Source of the DNA: Metaruminococcus_A sp003150405
GTDB taxonomy: Bacteria > Bacillota > Clostridia > Oscillospirales > Ruminococcaceae
Assembly: GCA_902489745.1 (NCBI GenBank)
Contig: CABUBB010000004.1
Location: 62,001-126,000 of the forward strand
DNA length: 64,000 nucleotides
Direction of reading: 5' to 3'
The notes below the pieces were generated by a model. It saw only the letters and a list, made by a program, of their open reading frames with translations. It was not told the DNA's origin and ran no database searches. Each line of letters opens with the position of its first letter. Position 1 is the stretch's first letter. Made by a program: the position numbers and the translations under genes. Of this stretch, positions 42,572-51,240 are shown piece after piece.

Positions 42572-43945
42572 ATGGAGAGGGAAACTTTTGGGTCCCGACT
42601 GGGATTTATCCTGATTTCCGCTGGCTGTGCAATCGGCCTGGGAAATGTCTGGCGCTTTCCGTACATTGTTGGCGAATATGGCGGCGCCGCTTTTATTTTA
42701 ATCTACCTGCTATTTTTGGTGATTCTGGGTATTCCAGTTATGACAATGGAGTTCTCGGTTGGGCGCGCCAGCCGCAAGAGTGTGGCAAGCTCGTTCCGGG
42801 AATTGGAACCCAAAGGCAAGAAATGGCATATCTTTGGCTATTTCGGCATGGCGGGCAACTACCTGCTTATGATGTTTTATACCACCGTTTCCGGCTGGAT
42901 GCTCGCTTATCTCGTCAAATTTGCAAAAGGTGATTTCAACGGACTGAGCGGCAGCGCCATTGAACAGGAGTTTTCCAACCTTACAGGCAATCCGTGGATC
43001 ATGATTTTGTTTATGGCCATTGTGGTTCTCATTGGTTTTGGAATCTGTTCTCTGGGGCTTAAAAACGGAGTGGAGCGCATCACCAAAGTGATGATGACCC
43101 TGCTCATTGTCATCATGATTATACTTGCCGTGCGTTCCATTACCCTGCCGAACGCGGGAGAAGGCCTGAGCTACTACCTTGTGCCGGATTTCCAGCGGAT
43201 GCTGGACAAAGGCCTGCCCAACGTCCTGTTCGCAGCGTTGAGCCAGGCGTTTTTTACCCTGAGCATCGGCATGGGCAGCATGGCGATCTTTGGCAGCTAC
43301 CTGAAAAAGGACCGCAAACTGCTGGGTGAAACCATGAGCATTACGGTGCTTGACACCTTTGTCGCCTTTGTGGCAGGGCTTATCATCATTCCGGCCTGCT
43401 TTGCCTATAACGTAGATCCGCAGTCCGGGCCGCCGCTTATCTTTATCACCCTGCCGCATGTCTTCAACGAAATGCCGCTTGGACAGCTTTGGGGTTCGCT
43501 CTTTTTCCTCTTTATGGTGTTCGCGGCCATTTCCACCGTCATTGCAGTATTTGAAAACATCCTTTCCTTTGCAATGGATCTGTGGGGCTGGAGCCGAAAA
43601 AAAGCCTGTCTGGTCAACATCTTTCTGGTTTTTGTGCTGTCCATGCCCTGCCTGCTGGGCTTCAACGTTCTGAGCGGTGTACACCCGCTAGGCGGCACCA
43701 GCACCATCCTCGATTTTGAGGATTTCCTGGTCAGCAACAACATTCTGCCGCTTGGCTCTCTGGTATACGTCATTTTCTGCTGCTCCAAATACGGCTGGGG
43801 CTGGGACAATTTCATCAAAGAAGCCAACACCGGCGAGGGATTAAATTTTCCGAGGAAAATCCGGCTTTACGCCAAATATATCATTCCGGTCATTGTGCTG
43901 TATATTTTAATTCAAGGGTATATTTCCATGTTTTTGCCGGACTAA
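42572..43945 (+). CDS. Sodium-dependent transporter, NSS/SNF family
   Basis: A 457-residue protein with about eleven helices. The first helix GCAIGLGNVWRFPYI carries the neurotransmitter:sodium symporter signature (unwound TM1 that binds Na+ and substrate), followed by GGAAF and IPVMTMEFSVGR. Bacterial members (such as LeuT) import amino acids or related compounds with Na+. Family length is normal and no break is seen. It has its own promoter and terminator. Substrate is unknown; amino-acid uptake is the usual role. Confidence 0.92.
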   Translation: MERETFGSRLGFILISAGCAIGLGNVWRFPYIVGEYGGAAFILIYLLFLVILGIPVMTMEFSVGRASRKSVASSFRELEPKGKKWHIFGYFGMAGNYLLMMFYTTVSGWMLAYLVKFAKGDFNGLSGSAIEQEFSNLTGNPWIMILFMAIVVLIGFGICSLGLKNGVERITKVMMTLLIVIMIILAVRSITLPNAGEGLSYYLVPDFQRMLDKGLPNVLFAALSQAFFTLSIGMGSMAIFGSYLKKDRKLLGETMSITVLDTFVAFVAGLIIIPACFAYNVDPQSGPPLIFITLPHVFNEMPLGQLWGSLFFLFMVFAAISTVIAVFENILSFAMDLWGWSRKKACLVNIFLVFVLSMPCLLGFNVLSGVHPLGGTSTILDFEDFLVSNNILPLGSLVYVIFCCSKYGWGWDNFIKEANTGEGLNFPRKIRLYAKYIIPVIVLYILIQGYISMFLPD

Positions 43946-43975
43946 CCGGTTTGGGTGCATATCATTTTTAATGTT

Positions 43976-44008
43976 AAAAGCCGCGGAGCAAATGCTACGC
44001 GGCTTTTT
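43976..44008 (+). terminator. Bidirectional terminator between NSS gene and exported-protein cluster
   Basis: AAAAGCCGCG (43976-43985) pairs with CGCGGCTTTT (43998-44007), with T-rich flanks on both sides, between convergent genes. Confidence 0.88.
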
Positions 44009-44009
44009 A

Positions 44010-44759
44010 TTATGCTTCCAACGGGGTGAGGTGGGAAAAATCCGCCGTATAAAACCCGCTCCACGGGTAATCGGCCTGGAACAAAATAAAATATTCAACC
44101 AGTTTTTCGTTGTATTCGCACTGCAAGCGCAGTCCGCGCAAAGCCGGCTGCGAGCTCAGAGACTGAATGCCCTCATACTCCCATAAATCAAGCGAAAGCT
44201 CACCCCGCGCAGAAACGGGATTTTTTTGATAGACTGCATCGTTCAAAGCCGCAGAAACAGCTTCGCCGGACGAATCAAAGATTCCATAATCCCACACCGT
44301 AATCTCTCCTGCCGGCTGCTCACTGAACTGAATGGAAATATGCGACGGCGTCATCTCTGGTTTCAACTCACAGTTGTATTCATCATAGAGCTTAGGCAGC
44401 GACCAGAAGTTGTTCATCAGGTTTACAAACCAGGTTCGGTTGGCATCCAGTTCTGCGCTTTTTTCGGTGGTGCGGATTACTCCGTCATACGGCAGATGCA
44501 GGTCGGCCGCATATCCGTCGCCGTAAACACGGGCCGTGACGGTGATTTTGGGAATATCCGGGTCAAGCTGCTCCTGGTAATGCTCCACCAGCCGGGATAA
44601 GGGAACCGTCGGAGGTGGTTCCGGTTCGGTCTCCGATGCAATTGGCTCCGTATGGGGTTCCGGCTTGCTCTGTTTTGGCGCTGCGGTAACCGCCCAAATG
44701 CCAAAGCCAGCCAAAATAACTACAAAAGCAAGCAGTGAAATGTACTTTTTCGTTTTCAT
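44010..44759 (-). CDS. Membrane-anchored exported protein, paralogous family member 2
   Basis: A 249-residue protein: N-terminal membrane segment (residues 5-25), a Pro/Glu-rich linker (EPHTEPIASETEPEPPPT) and the shared domain with PKITVTAR, LPYDG, LMNNFWSLPKLYDEY, LSLDLW, LRGLRLQCEYN and the final HLTPLEA. It is last of three tandem paralogues (with 44799 and 45633), spaced 39 and 132 nt apart on the same strand. The family is unknown to me; the linker and anchor suggest a wall- or membrane-proximal sensor, inhibitor or binding protein. Confidence 0.75.
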   Translation of the reverse strand: MKTKKYISLLAFVVILAGFGIWAVTAAPKQSKPEPHTEPIASETEPEPPPTVPLSRLVEHYQEQLDPDIPKITVTARVYGDGYAADLHLPYDGVIRTTEKSAELDANRTWFVNLMNNFWSLPKLYDEYNCELKPEMTPSHISIQFSEQPAGEITVWDYGIFDSSGEAVSAALNDAVYQKNPVSARGELSLDLWEYEGIQSLSSQPALRGLRLQCEYNEKLVEYFILFQADYPWSGFYTADFSHLTPLEA

Positions 44760-44798
44760 GGCACGTCCTTCGTTTATAGAATCTATAGCACAAGAAAG

Positions 44799-45500
44799 TC
44801 ACTTCTCCTCTTCCAGCCCCTCCAACGGAGTGAGGTGAGAAAGGTCCTCCCAATAAAAATCAATATACCCAACACCCATATAACCGGTTTGAAACAGGAT
44901 ATCATACTCCGCTTGCTTCCCGTCAATTTCGCATTCAACCCGCAGGCCACGCACTGGGGGAGGCTCCGAACTTTGGTGAATCCCATCATATAACCATAAA
45001 TCAAATGAAAGCTCCTGTGCGGCTTCAAAAGTGTGGATGTAACCAACTCTTCCTGGCCCCAGTCCATCTGCTTCATTGGCCGTTCCGTATGGGTCAAATA
45101 TACCGTAGTCTTTAATAACAATTTCTCCCTCCGGCGGCTGTTCAAACCGAATGGTCAGCTGGGAAGGCGTTTCCCTTTCGAAATGATACCCGTCGTATAA
45201 AATCGGAAGAGATTGGATGTTGTTCATTAAATCCACAAACCAGGCTTTGTTCCGGTCGGTTTCGGTTTCTTCCTCACCTGTACGCAGGTAAGCATCATAC
45301 GGGAGGTAACATACGGTTTTCTCTCCATCCTCTTCGGTAATTTCAGTCGTCACCGTTATTTTCGGGATATCCGGGTCTAATTTCCCTTCGTAATAATCAA
45401 TGAGTTTGTTCAATTTGGGGTCGCCGGCCGGGATGGAGGTACAGGCGGAGAAGCAGAGCAGGACGGCGAAAAATGCACATAAAAGTTTTCCGGTTTTCAT
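44799..45500 (-). CDS. Lipoprotein, paralogous family member 3
   Basis: A 233-residue lipoprotein precursor: signal peptide with lipobox-like LCFSAC (Cys about residue 20), then the family domain with PKITVTTE, LPYDA, FVDLMNNIQSLPILYDGY, LSFDLWLYDGI, VRGLRVECEIDG and HLTPLEG. The ATG at 45500 has GGAGGG upstream; a longer frame is not supported. It is anchored by lipid, whereas its neighbours use a transmembrane segment. It is the middle gene of the tandem cluster. Confidence 0.77.
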   Translation of the reverse strand: MKTGKLLCAFFAVLLCFSACTSIPAGDPKLNKLIDYYEGKLDPDIPKITVTTEITEEDGEKTVCYLPYDAYLRTGEEETETDRNKAWFVDLMNNIQSLPILYDGYHFERETPSQLTIRFEQPPEGEIVIKDYGIFDPYGTANEADGLGPGRVGYIHTFEAAQELSFDLWLYDGIHQSSEPPPVRGLRVECEIDGKQAEYDILFQTGYMGVGYIDFYWEDLSHLTPLEGLEEEK

Positions 45501-45632
45501 AAATTCCCTCCACTTTGAAACGAAATTTAACAAACAAAAAACAGCATTTTTATGTTGCAAAAATTCTTCTGCGGCATAACGTATACAGTCTTTTACTGGC
45601 TCCGCTTTTTAGAAACGGATTTTGGTCTCCCT

Positions 45633-46403
45633 TTATTCCTCCAACGGGTGCAAACACCCCACAACCTCCGGATAATAATCCTCCATATAGCTGAGGCCAT
45701 AATAGAGCAAAATATAGTACTCAACTGGCACTCCATCAAAGGCACACTGAATTTGCAGGCCGCGCAGAATGGGCGGATCGCTCATGGCATGCAGCCCAAA
45801 ATATTCCCAAAGCTCAAAGGTAAGCACATTGCTGTCTATTCCAAAAATATGGGTGTGGTTCTCCTGTAACTCTTCGTTTGCAATGCGGCGACTCCCTTCG
45901 GTAACGCCATTCATATCCCGGGCCAGCATCCACCATGAAACCTTATGGTCGACAATCGTCACAACACCGTCCGGCTGTTTTTCAAACGCAATGGTAATAT
46001 CAGAGGCCCTTTTCTTGTTTTCCATGTCGTACACACATCGGTCGTCAAGCTGGGGCAGCGAATAATAGTTATTGGCCAAATCATTAAACCAGGAGAAGTT
46101 CTGGTCGGCTTCCGCTTTTTCCTCACTTGCTGTGGCAAGGCCGTCATAAGGCAACCGGTAGTCTACCGCGTAACCCTCTCCATAACGCCGGGCTGTTACT
46201 GAAATTTTCGGTACTTCTGAGGGCAGGGTTTCTTCGTAATGCTCCACCAGCCGATGCAGCGGCACAACAGTACCGTAGGACACCTCCGGTATTGGCACCA
46301 GGTCCGGATTTTCCCACTCACAAAACGAAAAAGGAATCAGCAATGCAAGCCCTGCCAAAAAGGCAATCACGACTGATACCGCCGCGATTTTCCGCGCCTT
46401 CAT
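45633..46403 (-). CDS. Membrane-anchored exported protein, paralogous family member 4
   Basis: A 256-residue protein with an N-terminal membrane segment (residues 5-25) and the family domain (VPLHRLVEHYEE, PKISVTARRYGEGYAVDY, LPYDG, LTFELWEYFGL, LRGLQIQCAFDGVPVEYY, LHPLEE). It is closest in detail to the copy at 16364; both have IPFSF in the membrane segment and PVEYY. The ATG follows GGAGGTG. It is first in the tandem cluster, behind TTGAAA-17-TATCCT. Confidence 0.75.
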   Translation of the reverse strand: MKARKIAAVSVVIAFLAGLALLIPFSFCEWENPDLVPIPEVSYGTVVPLHRLVEHYEETLPSEVPKISVTARRYGEGYAVDYRLPYDGLATASEEKAEADQNFSWFNDLANNYYSLPQLDDRCVYDMENKKRASDITIAFEKQPDGVVTIVDHKVSWWMLARDMNGVTEGSRRIANEELQENHTHIFGIDSNVLTFELWEYFGLHAMSDPPILRGLQIQCAFDGVPVEYYILLYYGLSYMEDYYPEVVGCLHPLEE

Positions 46404-46518
46404 TCTGTCACCTCCAGATTATGAGAACTCCAACCAAAAATCCAGCATAATCCATCGCGTGCAGAGCGGTTCAAAATTCCAGGTAATGCGCCGCATTTCT
46501 CCCCCATTTATTAACCTC

Positions 46519-46547
46519 AGGATACCATATTCGTATAATATTTTCAA
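46519..46547 (-). promoter_or_regulatory. Promoter of the tandem exported-protein cluster
   Basis: TTGAAA, 17-bp spacer, TATCCT on the minus strand, about 110 nt upstream of the first gene. The match is moderate. Confidence 0.45.
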
Positions 46548-46597
46548 TAAATTTTATTTTAAATCAGTTAATTTGTACAAAGCAGAATGTTCGAAAT

Positions 46598-46634
46598 GTA
46601 TATAGAACGCCGCGGAGAAGCTCCGCGGCGTTCT
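46598..46634 (-). terminator. Terminator of the P-loop protein gene
   Basis: AGAACGCCGCGGAG (46604-46617) pairs with CTCCGCGGCGTTCT (46621-46634) around a 3-base loop. The flanking T-run is weak. Confidence 0.75.
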
Positions 46635-46648
46635 TACTATGTGGTACT

Positions 46649-47185
46649 TTATAAAGTCGCCAGCACAGATTGCACAAGCTGTTCCACCGGCCTGCTGCCG
46701 TCCAGGACAATGAGGGGGCATTGCAGCAGGTGGCTCCAGTTGGTGTGGGTCAACCGGTTGCGGCTGTCATCTATGGCGGTGTCATAGGTTTTGGCCCATT
46801 CGATAAAGCGGATATGCTCCTCATACATATCACCGCCGGGGCAAATCCGTTCGCCAAAGCGCTCATACTCCCGGCGTTTCAGTCGTTCAATGCGCAGGTT
46901 GGTCGATGTCAGGAGCCAAACCGCAAGGGTGAACTGCGGGATAAACACATCTCCCCAGCCGGTCAGCGAACCGGTAATCGAACATTTTCTGCACCCGGCA
47001 ATGTCCCGCGCAAGGAGCTGCACACGCTCCTCTTTGGGGCGGCTGGCAAGAAACATCGGATCGGTTGGCTTCCAGTAATAATCATCGGTATCCAAATGGG
47101 TATATCCGTATTCGGTCAACGCTCTGCCCAAGGTACTGGTGCCGGCGCCGGACGCGCCAAAGACATGGACAATCCGTTTTTTCAT
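46649..47185 (-). CDS. P-loop nucleotide kinase-like protein
   Basis: A 178-residue protein starting RIVHVFGASGAGTSTLGRAL. The P-loop is GASGAGTST: the lysine of the Walker A motif (GxxxxGK[ST]) is replaced by Thr, a variant seen in a group of small adenylate-kinase-like AAA/P-loop proteins. LDTDDYYW follows, as in kinases that bind a nucleotide monophosphate. The ATG at 47185 is preceded by GGGGAGGA; a frame reaching 47236 adds 17 residues without support. Function is unknown; a small-molecule kinase is the best guess. Confidence 0.75.
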   Translation of the reverse strand: MKKRIVHVFGASGAGTSTLGRALTEYGYTHLDTDDYYWKPTDPMFLASRPKEERVQLLARDIAGCRKCSITGSLTGWGDVFIPQFTLAVWLLTSTNLRIERLKRREYERFGERICPGGDMYEEHIRFIEWAKTYDTAIDDSRNRLTHTNWSHLLQCPLIVLDGSRPVEQLVQSVLATL

Positions 47186-47304
47186 AACATCCTCCCCTTT
47201 ATGCAGTAAAACACCATTTTGACAGCCTGCCGCCAATGGATTTTCTTTGTTTCAGGATGATACGCTTTTGCGGTTTCACGCAAAGCCCTGACGGATTTTA
47301 CCGA

Positions 47305-49479
47305 TTACACCCGTGTCAAGGTATAAGAAACCGCCTCAAAATCCTCCAATACCGGCACAGTGAGTCCGGCGTACATCAAGGTATCGCCGCCAAAGTCCTC
47401 GTCCAGCTCATCGATGTGATAGATCGCCTGCGGATCCAGCCCCTGCATTTTGAAGCGGACACCGCGCACCGATGGACGGATGAGCTGCCGCGCGTAAACG
47501 GCGAATGCCCGGCTTTGATCCGGCGAGACAAACATCCAGGCGCAGTCGTCGGTTTCAAAGGGGCTGACAAGGCGGTAAAAGTCCCCTTCCACAACAAGCG
47601 GCGCCACCGTTTGCTTGTAAAAACGAACCTGCCGCGCCACCTGCTCCCGCTCTTCCGCAGTAAAAGTGAGCGGGTTGAGCTCATAGCCAAACGACGCGCT
47701 CATAGCAATCAGTCCCCGTGTTTTCAGCGGCGTATTGCGCCCAACCTGATGGTTGGGACAGGCGGAAACATGCGCCGTCATGCTCTGGGCAGGATAAGCA
47801 TAGGTGGTTCCGTACTGAATGCGCATGCGGGACACCGCGTCGGAGTTGTCGCTTGTCCAGATTTGGGGCTGATAATAGAGCACGCCCGCGTCAAACCGGC
47901 CGCCGCCGCTGGAGCAGCCCTCAAAGATCACGTCTGGAAATTCTTTGCAGAGGGCGTCCATCAGCCAATAATAATTGAGCACATAGCGGTGAGCAAGCTC
48001 GGTCTGCCGCCCGGCCGGGAGTGCGGCCGAAAAGGCGTCGGTAATATGGCGGTTCATATCCCATTTAATATAGGAAATGCGGTTTTCCTGCAACAGGGCG
48101 CTGATGCAACCCCGCAGGTACTCTGCCACCTCTTTACGGGATAGGTCGAGTACCAGCTGGTTGCGTCCGCGGCAACAGGGGCGTTCCGGGTGGCGGATGG
48201 CCCAATCCGGATGGGCGCGGAACAGTTCGCTGTCCTCCGACACCATTTCCGGCTCAATCCAGATACCAAACGACATCCCCTGCGCCTCACACTGCTCGAT
48301 GAGCGGCGCAAAGCCGTTTGGCAGCTTACGCCGGTTCACAAACCAGTCGCCGAGCGAGGTGGTGTCGTCATCCCGGTGGCCGAACCAGCCGTCATCCAAT
48401 ACAAAGGTGTCAATACCGAGGCCATCGCAGGCCTTGATCATGGCAAGAATCTTCTGTTCGTCAAAATCAAAATAGGTGCCCTCCCAGTTGTTGACAACCA
48501 CCGGGCGCGGTTTGTTTTTGTAGGAGGCATGGCCCAAATGGCGGCGGAACGCATCGTGGAGGTTTTGGGACATCCGGTTCAGGCCCTGGCCGCTGTAGGT
48601 GAGCACCGCCTCTGGTGTGATAAACCGTTCCTCCGGCGGAAGCTCCCATGAAAACTCAAAAGGATTGATACCCATTTGCAGGCGGGTAAAGCCGTAGTTG
48701 TCCACCTCAGCCCCTGCAAAAAAGTTGCCGCTGTAAATCAAGGTGCAGCCGTACGCTTCCCCTGCCGTTTCGGTCGTCTCCGGGGCGGCAAGCGCAAGGA
48801 AAGGGTTGAACTGCGGGCTGGAAACGCCGCGCCTGCTTTCCACCGACTGCATGCCGCTATGCAGCGGATTCCGTTCCACCTGGCGCTCCCGCAGGTGGCA
48901 GCCGCAGAGGGTTATCATATCGTAACGGGCGGGCGGCAGATCCAGGCTGAAGCTCAGCGCACGGTCAATGCGAACCGTCTCCGCACCGTTGTTGATGATT
49001 TCCGCGCTGCGGGAAATCACGTCACAGTCCTCAAATACCGCGTATTTGAGAAGCACCTGCACGCCGCTCAATTTGTCCGCCAGAAAAAGTTCCAGCGTCT
49101 GGGAGGCTCCGTCCAGGCTGGGCAGGCCGTCCAGTTCCAGTTTGCCCTCTACAATCCGATGGGACTGGTATTGCAGGTTGAGCAGGCGGTTTCCATCCGG
49201 AAAGGTAACCATTACCGCAGGATTGCGAAAATCCCCGTGGCCGAACACCGGGTATTCCGACGGGATTAAATCCTGCGAATAGCGGTTGTCCGGCGCATTT
49301 TGGTAATTGACAGCAAGGCCCGGATAGACCTGCCAGAGATGGCTTAAATCCGCCGTGCGGATTCTGCGACCCCAGTACTGATGGTACAGGTAGCCGTTGT
49401 CGAACACCCGGAAAAGGTAACTGGTGTGTTCGGTGGAAAGATGGAACAGCATCTGTTCCGGTTCGTATACAATGGACAT
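47305..49479 (-). CDS. Alpha-galactosidase, glycoside hydrolase family 36
   Basis: A 724-residue enzyme with an N-terminal beta-supersandwich, a central barrel and a C-terminal beta domain. The nucleophile is predicted as Asp474 in YIKWDMNRHITD. The acid/base region is CSSGGGRFDAG followed by WTSDNSDA. These are hallmarks of GH36, which hydrolyses raffinose, stachyose and melibiose. There is no signal peptide, so it acts on imported sugar. It follows the zinc dehydrogenase by 21 nt and is probably cotranscribed with it. It shares no recent ancestry with the GH27 enzyme at 4.7 kb. Confidence 0.94.
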   Translation of the reverse strand: MSIVYEPEQMLFHLSTEHTSYLFRVFDNGYLYHQYWGRRIRTADLSHLWQVYPGLAVNYQNAPDNRYSQDLIPSEYPVFGHGDFRNPAVMVTFPDGNRLLNLQYQSHRIVEGKLELDGLPSLDGASQTLELFLADKLSGVQVLLKYAVFEDCDVISRSAEIINNGAETVRIDRALSFSLDLPPARYDMITLCGCHLRERQVERNPLHSGMQSVESRRGVSSPQFNPFLALAAPETTETAGEAYGCTLIYSGNFFAGAEVDNYGFTRLQMGINPFEFSWELPPEERFITPEAVLTYSGQGLNRMSQNLHDAFRRHLGHASYKNKPRPVVVNNWEGTYFDFDEQKILAMIKACDGLGIDTFVLDDGWFGHRDDDTTSLGDWFVNRRKLPNGFAPLIEQCEAQGMSFGIWIEPEMVSEDSELFRAHPDWAIRHPERPCCRGRNQLVLDLSRKEVAEYLRGCISALLQENRISYIKWDMNRHITDAFSAALPAGRQTELAHRYVLNYYWLMDALCKEFPDVIFEGCSSGGGRFDAGVLYYQPQIWTSDNSDAVSRMRIQYGTTYAYPAQSMTAHVSACPNHQVGRNTPLKTRGLIAMSASFGYELNPLTFTAEEREQVARQVRFYKQTVAPLVVEGDFYRLVSPFETDDCAWMFVSPDQSRAFAVYARQLIRPSVRGVRFKMQGLDPQAIYHIDELDEDFGGDTLMYAGLTVPVLEDFEAVSYTLTRV

Positions 49480-49500
49480 AAATTAAACCGCCTTTCTAAT

Positions 49501-50544
49501 TCAGTGGGCAAGCCTTGCGCTTTCCCACGGTTTTACAATGTATTTTCCCTGTGCGCGGCGCTCCGGGCTGGATAAAATCCCGGCGAGTTCCTCCAGCGGA
49601 ACAGGGGCGCAGGCCATTGAATGCACATCCACCCGACCGGAGTTGATAAGTTCCAGCGCACGGCGCTGGGTATAGGGGTTGATAAAGGAGGCTTTCAGCA
49701 CAATTTCTTTTTGAAACAGTTCAAACGGCCTTACCCGGATGGTATCCTCCGGCTTGGTGAGGCCGAACATCATCACCACCGACTTTTTGCCCGCCAACTG
49801 AATGGCCTGCTCAATAGTGGAGGGCAATCCGGCGCATTCGATGACGGCATTAACCCGGGTGATATCATGCGCCGCCAAAACCTGTGCCGCATCCTCGCAG
49901 AGCGGATCGACGGTTATATCGGCGCCGAGAGCGGCACCCATCCGGCGTTTTGCTTTCACCGGCTCAATAAGCATGACACGGGAAGCACCGGAAAGTTTGG
50001 CCAGTTGTACCATCAGCAAGCCGATCATGCCGCCGCCAATGACCACCACCGTGCTTCCGGGGGTGAGCTCGCACAGATCCATGCCATGCAGGCAGCAAGC
50101 AAGCGGTTCGGCCATAGCGCCCTCTTCAAAGCTGACCGAATCTGCAAGCAGGCTGACCTGCGATTCCCGAACCGCACAATACTGGGCAAACCCTCCGTTT
50201 ACCGTGGTTCCAATGCCGACCATATTTTCACAGAAGTGACCTATGCCATCCCGGCAATAGCCGCAGCGGCCACAGAGTTGGTTGGGGTCGACACAGACCC
50301 GGTCGCCAGGTTTTACATACTGCACCTCGGTTCCCACAGATTCCACCACCCCGGCAAACTCATGACCGAGGATCACCGGCGGGGTAGTATCGGCAGCACC
50401 TTTGTCCCCTTCAAAAATGTGCACATCGGTTCCACAGACGCCGCAGGCCATCACCTTGATGAGAACATCCTGCGGCCCCACCGCAGGCATTGGCATTTCA
50501 GCGATGCGGATATCGCCCTTTCCATAAAAAACAGCACCTTTCAC
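49501..50544 (-). CDS. Zinc-dependent medium-chain alcohol/polyol dehydrogenase
   Basis: A 347-residue MDR protein. The catalytic zinc site is in ACGVCGTDVHIFEGD and GHEFAG; the structural zinc Cys are in CGRCGYCRDGIGHFC. The NAD-binding Rossmann motif is VVIGGGMIGLLMVQLAK. Members include threonine, sorbitol and galactitol dehydrogenases. The GTG at 50544 (reading KGAVFYGKGDIR, the normal family start) is preferred over an ATG seven codons earlier. It is first of a two-gene unit with the GH36 enzyme, which hints at a sugar or polyol substrate. Confidence 0.9.
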   Translation of the reverse strand: MKGAVFYGKGDIRIAEMPMPAVGPQDVLIKVMACGVCGTDVHIFEGDKGAADTTPPVILGHEFAGVVESVGTEVQYVKPGDRVCVDPNQLCGRCGYCRDGIGHFCENMVGIGTTVNGGFAQYCAVRESQVSLLADSVSFEEGAMAEPLACCLHGMDLCELTPGSTVVVIGGGMIGLLMVQLAKLSGASRVMLIEPVKAKRRMGAALGADITVDPLCEDAAQVLAAHDITRVNAVIECAGLPSTIEQAIQLAGKKSVVMMFGLTKPEDTIRVRPFELFQKEIVLKASFINPYTQRRALELINSGRVDVHSMACAPVPLEELAGILSSPERRAQGKYIVKPWESARLAH

Positions 50545-51174
50545 AGCCGGATCTTCCCTTCCCATTGCATGGTAAACGCCAGACCACCGCCCAGCTCAAT
50601 TCATCTTCATTGTAGCATATCCACAAGAAAACTTAAATTGATTCACACTGGTTTTTGAAAATTTATTTTGCCCGCAGAGGGACCGATACCGCACAACACC
50701 GGCGCAAGCCGATCCAAACGCCGCCCGCCTTATCGATCCAGCCTGAAAAGGCGCGCCGTAAAAACAGCGCGCCTTTTCACAAGCCACCTTCGATCGCTAT
50801 TTGATTGCTTCTCCGCAATACGGACACCGGAGCAGAAAGTGTCCCCAGACAAGACCGCCCAGCGAAAGACACCCGCCACCAGAACAAAAGCGACAACGAG
50901 GGTATCGGTTCGCTTATCCATTCATAAAGGGATTCCGGCAACAATTATCCCCCCACAAGGACACCTAACACCAACACACGTTTCCAAAACAGGATATTGC
51001 GGTTCTCCTTTTTCTTTGTTGCTCAGGATACGCCGCTTTTGTCAAATTTGAGGGGTCTTTGGGTAAAAGAAATTCAACCGCCTGCGAGGAAGCGGCCGAA
51101 TCTCCGGCGTTTTGGCAGCAGTCGCTTCTCTTTTGCCCCGCAAATAAAGACACTGTTTCTTTCAAATAGCGTCC
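50545..51174 (-). other. Divergent intergenic region with a zinc-ribbon-like reading frame lacking a start
   Basis: Between the dehydrogenase and rhaB. On the minus strand, 50913-50797 encodes RCRFCSGGG...LLRCPYCGEAIK, two CxxC knuckles, but it is preceded by a stop (TAA at 50916-50914) with no start codon, so it is a remnant or chance. The remainder shows no recognisable gene. Regulatory sites for the dehydrogenase were not identified. Confidence 0.35.
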
Positions 51175-51203
51175 TTATTTTCCACAAACAGAACCATTAT
51201 AAT
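51175..51203 (+). promoter_or_regulatory. Promoter region of the rhamnose operon
   Basis: A perfect TATAAT at 51198-51203 lies about 38 nt before rhaB. The matching -35 (TTATTT) is poor, as expected of a promoter that needs an activator such as the AraC protein encoded downstream. Confidence 0.5.
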
Positions 51204-51240
51204 AAGGGCATAAACCACTGTCTAAGGGAGGAAAAACGCG

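Noticed and set aside
42710..43684. 324-residue open frame antisense to the NSS transporter
   Set aside because: His/Lys/Gln-rich composition typical of the reverse of membrane-protein codons; no start signal.
47236..48144. 302-residue open frame antisense to the GH36 gene
   Set aside because: Shadow frame; the minus strand has all GH36 catalytic motifs.
49621..50658. 345-residue open frame antisense to the zinc dehydrogenase
   Set aside because: Shadow frame; the minus strand carries the zinc ligands and Rossmann motif.
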